A stretch of 58,762 nt of DNA. Source: Gammaproteobacteria bacterium (GTDB lineage: Bacteria > Pseudomonadota > Gammaproteobacteria > Steroidobacterales > Steroidobacteraceae). The notes beneath the pieces were generated by a model, which searched no databases, was not told the DNA's origin, and was given only the letters and a program-made list of their open reading frames with translations. Where the stretch lies: contig JAJPKM010000017.1 in NCBI GenBank assembly GCA_021323735.1, forward strand, positions 1 to 58,762. The letters are read 5' to 3'. A program made the translations under genes and the position numbers. Below are positions 58,217 to 58,762 of the stretch, piece by piece (within the stretch, counting starts at the first letter, position 1; each line of letters starts with the position of its first letter).

Positions 58217-58762
58217 TTACCGATGCGCGCGGCGCGGGTTACCGTAGGTGATCCGGTACACCGCGCCATTCCAATCATCAGACACCAGCAGCGAGCCATC
58301 CTCGAGCGGCTGCACGTCCACGGGCCGTCCCAGATAGTTGTTGTTTTCAATAAACCCGGTCAGGAAGGGCTGCACGGATTTCACGGTGCCATCCGGATTC
58401 AACTTGACCACCACGACGTCGCCACCCAGTTTCTTCGTGCGATTCCAGGAACCATGGCGGGCGATGAAAATGGCATTGCGGTACTCTTTGGGGAACATCG
58501 AGCCTAAGTAGAAGCGCATGCCAAGTGCCGCGGTATGCGCTCCCATCAGCGCGACGGGCGGCGTGTACTGGCTGCAAGAGTGGCCCCATCCAAACTCTGG
58601 GTCCGCGATGTTCCCCTGGTAGCAATAAGGCACGCCAAAATCTTCGCCGACCTTGCTCAACCGGTTGAGTTTGTCCTCAGGCACATCTTCCGACATCCAG
58701 TCGCGGCCGTTGTCCGTAAAGTACATCTGCTTATTGAGCGGATTCCAATCGAACCCGACGGA
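58217..58762 (-). CDS. Sorbosone/glucose dehydrogenase-type (PQQ beta-propeller) enzyme, 3' part
   Basis: 182 codons are visible, and the frame runs off the right edge, so the N-terminus is missing. The visible end has propeller motifs typical of sorbosone dehydrogenases: FDWNPLNKQMYFTDNGRDWMSED, PEFGWGHSCSQYTPPVALMGAHTAALGMRFY, FIARHGSWNRTKKLGGDVVVV, YLGRPVDVQPLEDGSLLVSDDWNGAVYRITY. The enzyme class uses PQQ to oxidise sugars or aldehydes in the periplasm and passes electrons to cytochrome c. Direct abutment with the diheme cytochrome gene fits that. The PQQ-site residues cannot all be checked here. Confidence 0.88.
   Translation of the reverse strand, partial: SVGFDWNPLNKQMYFTDNGRDWMSEDVPEDKLNRLSKVGEDFGVPYCYQGNIADPEFGWGHSCSQYTPPVALMGAHTAALGMRFYLGSMFPKEYRNAIFIARHGSWNRTKKLGGDVVVVKLNPDGTVKSVQPFLTGFIENNNYLGRPVDVQPLEDGSLLVSDDWNGAVYRITYGNPRRAHR

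Noticed and set aside
1-58762. CRISPR arrays, tRNA and rRNA genes, complete insertion sequences, riboswitches
   Set aside because: No regularly spaced repeats other than the 54-bp coding repeat, no cloverleaf-like or rRNA-like blocks, no intact transposase with terminal repeats and no conserved riboswitch core were found by eye. Small structured RNAs could be missed.

Overview
The window looks like a chromosomal segment of a high-GC gammaproteobacterium. Supporting signs are the adjacent mutY and yggX genes, a large TonB-dependent receptor of the Xanthomonas/Caulobacter type, many outer-membrane and periplasmic proteins, several c-di-GMP enzymes and a higBA pair. Steroidobacterales, Nevskiales or Xanthomonadales-like lineages would fit, but this placement is inferred from gene content only. 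I see no rRNA, tRNA, CRISPR array, intact insertion sequence or prophage.

Layout. 1-4.6 kb: the end of a protein with an 18-residue tandem repeat, a DUF4440 protein, two small lipoproteins, a divergent exbD / padR-tonB locus and a small basic secreted protein. 4.6-11.9 kb: a DegT-type aminotransferase, an MHYT-GGDEF-EAL c-di-GMP enzyme, an EamA exporter, a histidine phosphatase, a porin and a small zinc-ribbon-like protein. 12-21.2 kb: a signalling block with an orphan pseudopilin, a seven-PAS NarL-type histidine kinase with its response regulator, a REC-GGDEF protein and a hybrid kinase with two receivers and an HPt domain. 21.2-28.2 kb: mutY-yggX, an S9 glutamyl-endopeptidase-like gene broken by an amber codon, a secreted M24 aminopeptidase and a TPR protein. 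28.2-31.3 kb: a secreted phosphoesterase and higBA.

31.3-34.1 kb: a minus-strand thiol/cysteine group of DoxX, a six-cysteine bufferin-like peptide, a DUF1223 protein and a DsbA-like oxidoreductase, followed by a decayed dehydrogenase remnant. 34.1-45.6 kb: a glutathione S-transferase, an LCAT-like acyltransferase convergent with a patatin-like phospholipase, a ModE-type DNA-binding protein before a TonB-dependent receptor, a methyltransferase, a stand-alone PBP2, an ABM-domain protein and an SDR. 45.6-51.6 kb: a membrane hybrid kinase overlapping a REC-EAL gene, divergent from a porin and a small PstS-like protein. 51.6-58.8 kb: an alpha/beta hydrolase, a glycerophosphodiesterase, a cytochrome P460, a metallo-beta-lactamase-fold hydrolase, DUF1330 and DUF817 proteins, and a diheme cytochrome c coupled to a sorbosone-dehydrogenase-type gene cut by the right edge.

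Themes. Four genes make, break or respond through c-di-GMP or phosphorelay near outer-membrane uptake genes, which suggests nutrient-responsive lifestyle control. The most unusual locus is the bufferin-like peptide beside DoxX without the MNIO enzyme and partner that normally modify it, set next to two thioredoxin-fold secreted proteins. The clearest lesion is the in-frame TAG in the S9 peptidase, between the catalytic Ser and the catalytic Asp/His.
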